From positions 1 to 64,000 of the forward strand of contig NZ_KB898681.1 of assembly GCF_000377765.1 (NCBI RefSeq): DNA of 64,000 nt, read 5' to 3'. The translations under genes and the position numbers were made by a program. Below the pieces are notes generated by a model that did not search any database, had not been told where the DNA came from, and saw only the letters and a program-made list of their open reading frames with translations. This document shows positions 61,218 through 64,000 of this stretch, one piece after another. How positions within the stretch are numbered: the stretch's first letter is position 1; each line of letters begins with the position of its first letter. Source of the DNA: Gracilibacillus lacisalsi DSM 19029 (GTDB taxonomy: Bacteria > Bacillota > Bacilli > Bacillales > Amphibacillaceae).

Positions 61218-63275
61218 TTGGTTTTTAACATAAAAGATTCCCAAGAGCGCCGAGTGAAAAAAGAATTTCCACATCAGGTGAAAAAGCTGGAAAATGTCTG
61301 GATTCCAATGTCTGATGGTGCCAAACTCGCTGCAACGATTTGGTTACCAGAAGATGCAGCAGAAAATCCAGTTCCGGCGATATTAGAATATATTCCATAT
61401 CGTCAAAATGATTTTACAGCCATTCGTGACTCTGTAAGGCATCCGTATTTTGCTGGACATGGCTATGCCAGTATTCGTGTCGATATTCGTGGTTCAGGTA
61501 ATTCAGATGGTATTTTGTTAGATGAGTATTTAAAGCAGGAGCATGATGATGCATTAGAGATACTAGATTGGATTAGTGAACAAGACTGGTCAACAGGTTC
61601 TGTAGGCATGATCGGTAAATCTTGGGGAGGATTTAACAGTTTACAAGTCGCAGCCCGGCAGCACCCTGCTTTAAAAACCATTATTACACTATGTTCAACA
61701 GATGATCGTTTCGCTGATGATGTGCATTACAAAGGTGGTAATGTTCTAGCGTCCGATATGTTATGGTGGGCATCTACTATGTTTGTGTATAATGCCAGAC
61801 CACAAGATCCTGCAGTAGTGGGGGATAGTTGGAGAGAAAATTGGCTAGATCGTCTCGAAAATACACCGCCATTTGTTGAAGAGTGGTTGACGCATCAGCG
61901 TCGTGATGCGTATTGGAAACATGGCTCGGTATGTGAGGATTTTTCTAAAGTAGATATTCCTGTGTTTGCCGTGAGTGGCTGGCAAGATGGGTATACAAAT
62001 GCCGTATTCCGTTTATTAGAACATTTGCCAAACGAAAGTAAAGGTTTAGTAGGCCCGTGGGCACACGAATATCCTGAAGTAGCAACACCTGAACCGAATA
62101 TTGGTTTCTTGCAAGAATGCTTACGTTGGTGGGATCAATGGTTAAAAGGAATTGACACTGGCATAAGGTACGAGCCTAAGCTTATTTCTTGGGTACAAGA
62201 CAGCGAATTGCCACAAGTAACCTATGAGAAACGACCAGGAAAATGGGTAAGTGACAATACATGGCCTTCAAGTAATGTTCAAATGAAAAAATGGTATATG
62301 AATGGACAAATGATTTCAACAAATCCTGTGGAAAAGGGTGATCATGTCGTGATTCCGAGTGTTCAAGAACACGGATTTTATAATGGGGTATTTTGCCCAT
62401 TTGGTCAACCGGGTGATTTACCAGCAGATCAGCGTTTAGAAAATGGAAAAGCGGTCGTATTTACGTCAGATCCATTAGAAGAAACGATTGATCTATTAGG
62501 ACAACCAAAGTTCCATGCCGAATTTTCGGTGGATCAGGAAAATGCTTTTATCGTTGCAAAAGTAAATGATAAAGCACCAACAGGTGAATCGACCATGATT
62601 ACATGGGGAATGTTAAACCTTAATCAACTTGAGTCACATGAACATCCTCAGAGCTTAGAACCTGGAAGAAAATATCAGGTGACGGTTGATTTAAATGTAC
62701 TAGGTCAGCAAATTCCTGCTGGTCACTCGATTGAGTTAGTGTTATCACCAACGTATTGGCCTCAAGCCTGGCCATCTCCAAAATCAGTCAATTTGACAGT
62801 GTATCAAAACGAAAACACTTATCTGTCATTACCTGTACGCACGCCGCAACCTGAGGATAAGGATGCTGGTTCGCATTTTCAAGTACCAGAAACAGCTGAA
62901 GTGGTAGAAAAAGAGATTCTTCGCCAAGAGAGACGTACTCGGGAAGTTAAACATGATCTCATTAATGGTGTATGGAAGTTGGAAGATTTCTCTGATGAGG
63001 GCGAACGCAAGCTTTTAACCAATGGAATAGAGCACGGTAGTATTAATAAAAATACATTCTCGATTAAAGAAAATGATCCATTATCTGCTAAGGTAACTTG
63101 TGAGTGGGAACTTGTAGTTGGTCGTGACGACTGGCAAACAAAACTAGATACATTTAGTGAAATGACTAGTGATGAAGAGAATTTCTACCTTTTGAATCGT
63201 TTAGTAGCATTTGAAAATGGGAAAGAAATTTTCCAGAAAGAATGGAAAAAAACGATAAAGAGAGATTTTCAATAA
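61218..63275 (+). CDS. CocE/NonD-family alpha/beta hydrolase (peptidase S15-like)
   Basis: A 685-aa hydrolase. Catalytic Ser135 sits in GKSWGG, Asp257 in SGWQDGYTN and His283 in GPWAHEY. An X-Pro dipeptidyl-peptidase C-terminal jelly-roll domain follows (~residues 330-560), then an extra ~120-residue C-terminal part. The family cleaves esters, amides or X-Pro peptides. It starts at TTG 61218 behind AAAGGTGG, 31 bp after the second permease. Co-transcription with an osmoprotectant importer suggests that it releases the imported solute from an ester or peptide precursor (inference). Confidence 0.85.
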   Translation: MVFNIKDSQERRVKKEFPHQVKKLENVWIPMSDGAKLAATIWLPEDAAENPVPAILEYIPYRQNDFTAIRDSVRHPYFAGHGYASIRVDIRGSGNSDGILLDEYLKQEHDDALEILDWISEQDWSTGSVGMIGKSWGGFNSLQVAARQHPALKTIITLCSTDDRFADDVHYKGGNVLASDMLWWASTMFVYNARPQDPAVVGDSWRENWLDRLENTPPFVEEWLTHQRRDAYWKHGSVCEDFSKVDIPVFAVSGWQDGYTNAVFRLLEHLPNESKGLVGPWAHEYPEVATPEPNIGFLQECLRWWDQWLKGIDTGIRYEPKLISWVQDSELPQVTYEKRPGKWVSDNTWPSSNVQMKKWYMNGQMISTNPVEKGDHVVIPSVQEHGFYNGVFCPFGQPGDLPADQRLENGKAVVFTSDPLEETIDLLGQPKFHAEFSVDQENAFIVAKVNDKAPTGESTMITWGMLNLNQLESHEHPQSLEPGRKYQVTVDLNVLGQQIPAGHSIELVLSPTYWPQAWPSPKSVNLTVYQNENTYLSLPVRTPQPEDKDAGSHFQVPETAEVVEKEILRQERRTREVKHDLINGVWKLEDFSDEGERKLLTNGIEHGSINKNTFSIKENDPLSAKVTCEWELVVGRDDWQTKLDTFSEMTSDEENFYLLNRLVAFENGKEIFQKEWKKTIKRDFQ

Positions 63276-63284
63276 AAAGAATCA

Positions 63285-63330
63285 AAAAACAACGCTTGGG
63301 AGATACGATGCCAAGCGTTGTTTTATTTCT
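63285..63330 (+). terminator. Opu-hydrolase operon terminator
   Basis: AAAACAACGCTTGG/CCAAGCGTTGTTTT stem with an 11-nt loop and T-rich tail. Confidence 0.9.
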
Positions 63331-63511
63331 GTCCAGTTCACGCACGGATTATTTAGGTAAATCAGCACTATAATTATATAGAGCAAAAGGATCATTTTCC
63401 AAAAATTACAATGTAAAAGGTTAGAATTTACTCTCAACTTTTCTATAATGTACTATTGTGTAGCATTGGTATAGAAAACTACATAGAATGATAGAACGAG
63501 GAGTAATTAAA

Positions 63512-64000
63512 ATGAAAAAACGAATCATTATACTTACAAGTATCTTTTTGATAGCTGTTTTAGCAGGATGTTCTGCAGAAGCTGATGCAATTGTTGATTA
63601 CCATAATAATTTCATCGAAAATATTGAGGAAAAGGAAAATAAAGTAGTAGAATTAGATGAACAGACATATGAAATGGAGTATTTAGTAGATATTCATGAA
63701 ATTCAGCAAAACAAAATTATTCCGCTATTAACGGAAATTCAAGCATTTTTTGAAGAACAGGAACCAAGTTTAGAAGTAGTTAAGGAATATCACGAATTAA
63801 GAGTTAGCCAATATGAACCGTGGATCGAGTCCCATCTGATGGAGGCTGATGCAATAGAGCAATTGTTAAATGATAATATAACAGAAGCAGAGTTTGATGA
63901 AATCATGAATGAGTCAGTAGAAATATATAATGAAGGATACGAAAATGGTGAAAAAGCTGATGAAAAGATGGAAAGCTTAGTAGAAGAATATAATTTGGAA
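63512..64000 (+). CDS. lipoprotein of unknown function (partial, runs off window)
   Basis: The first 163 codons of an open frame. Signal with lipobox LAGCS (Cys20), then a helical, very acidic sequence with few hydrophobics (NNFIENIEEKENKVVELDEQ, ESLVEEYNLE). The heptad-like spacing suggests coiled coil. It may be related to the YkyA-type cell-wall lipoproteins, but I am not sure. GAGGAG upstream of the ATG. No stop before position 64000. Confidence 0.7.
   Translation, partial: MKKRIIILTSIFLIAVLAGCSAEADAIVDYHNNFIENIEEKENKVVELDEQTYEMEYLVDIHEIQQNKIIPLLTEIQAFFEEQEPSLEVVKEYHELRVSQYEPWIESHLMEADAIEQLLNDNITEAEFDEIMNESVEIYNEGYENGEKADEKMESLVEEYNLE

Overview
The window comes from a low-GC, spore-forming Bacillaceae chromosome, probably a moderately salt-tolerant genus of the Gracilibacillus/Virgibacillus/Oceanobacillus kind. 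The genus is inferred from gene content and is not proven. The evidence is a GerA-type spore germinant receptor operon, a CIRCE-controlled groESL, and gene order that matches the Bacillus subtilis rrnE-trnE-thiL-ydiB...groEL segment.

Layout. Positions 1-510 hold the end of an rRNA operon (23S 3' end, 5S, tRNA-fMet, tRNA-Asp). Positions 1063-4668 hold thiL and the t6A-tRNA/ribosome acetylation genes tsaE-tsaB-rimI-tsaD. A cluster of about eight DnaA boxes lies between tsaD and the convergent ABC-F gene. Next come rex (with its own Rex box), ydiK-ydiL and groES-groEL. Compared with B. subtilis, moaC and tatAy-tatCy are missing from this block. Positions 11-17 kb hold an orphan membrane protein and a gluconate module: gnd-gntP-gntK on the minus strand with a divergent RpiR regulator, a cre-like site and AT-rich operators. 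Positions 17-23 kb hold a chemoreceptor, a YheC/D-like ATP-grasp protein, a cupin and bioY-bioB under a BirA-like operator. Positions 22.9-30 kb hold two sodium:solute symporter modules, each with a small partner subunit. The first is in one operon with a LytS/LytR-type two-component system. The second follows a terminator, a cre site and an inverted repeat. Positions 30-40 kb hold an EamA transporter, a DUF3231 protein, the gerA-type operon with a very small fourth gene, and a large catalase. Positions 40-50 kb hold an SDR, an amino acid permease and LysE exporter, an RNase H-like protein, an Xre/DUF2178 cassette, a Bce-type ABC transporter without an adjacent two-component system, and a FusB-family EF-G-binding protein.

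Positions 50.9-57 kb hold the least understood cassette. It contains a VTC/CYTH-type polyphosphate polymerase-like protein, a DUF4956 membrane protein and a large Cthe_2159/DUF4353 lipoprotein, followed by an OmpR-type response regulator and sensor kinase. Positions 57-63 kb hold a TetR regulator, a complete OpuC-like compatible-solute ABC transporter and a CocE/NonD-type hydrolase. A TGAACATGTTCA palindrome lies in front of both the regulator and the transporter. A partial lipoprotein gene runs off the right edge.

The intergenic DNA is rich in structured repeats. There are two full copies (about 370-380 bp, opposite orientation) of a MITE-like palindromic element plus relics, a separate 256-bp inverted-repeat element, three tandem hairpins with a compensatory base change, and an 84-bp direct tandem repeat upstream of the catalase gene. 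I see no CRISPR array, prophage or transposase gene.
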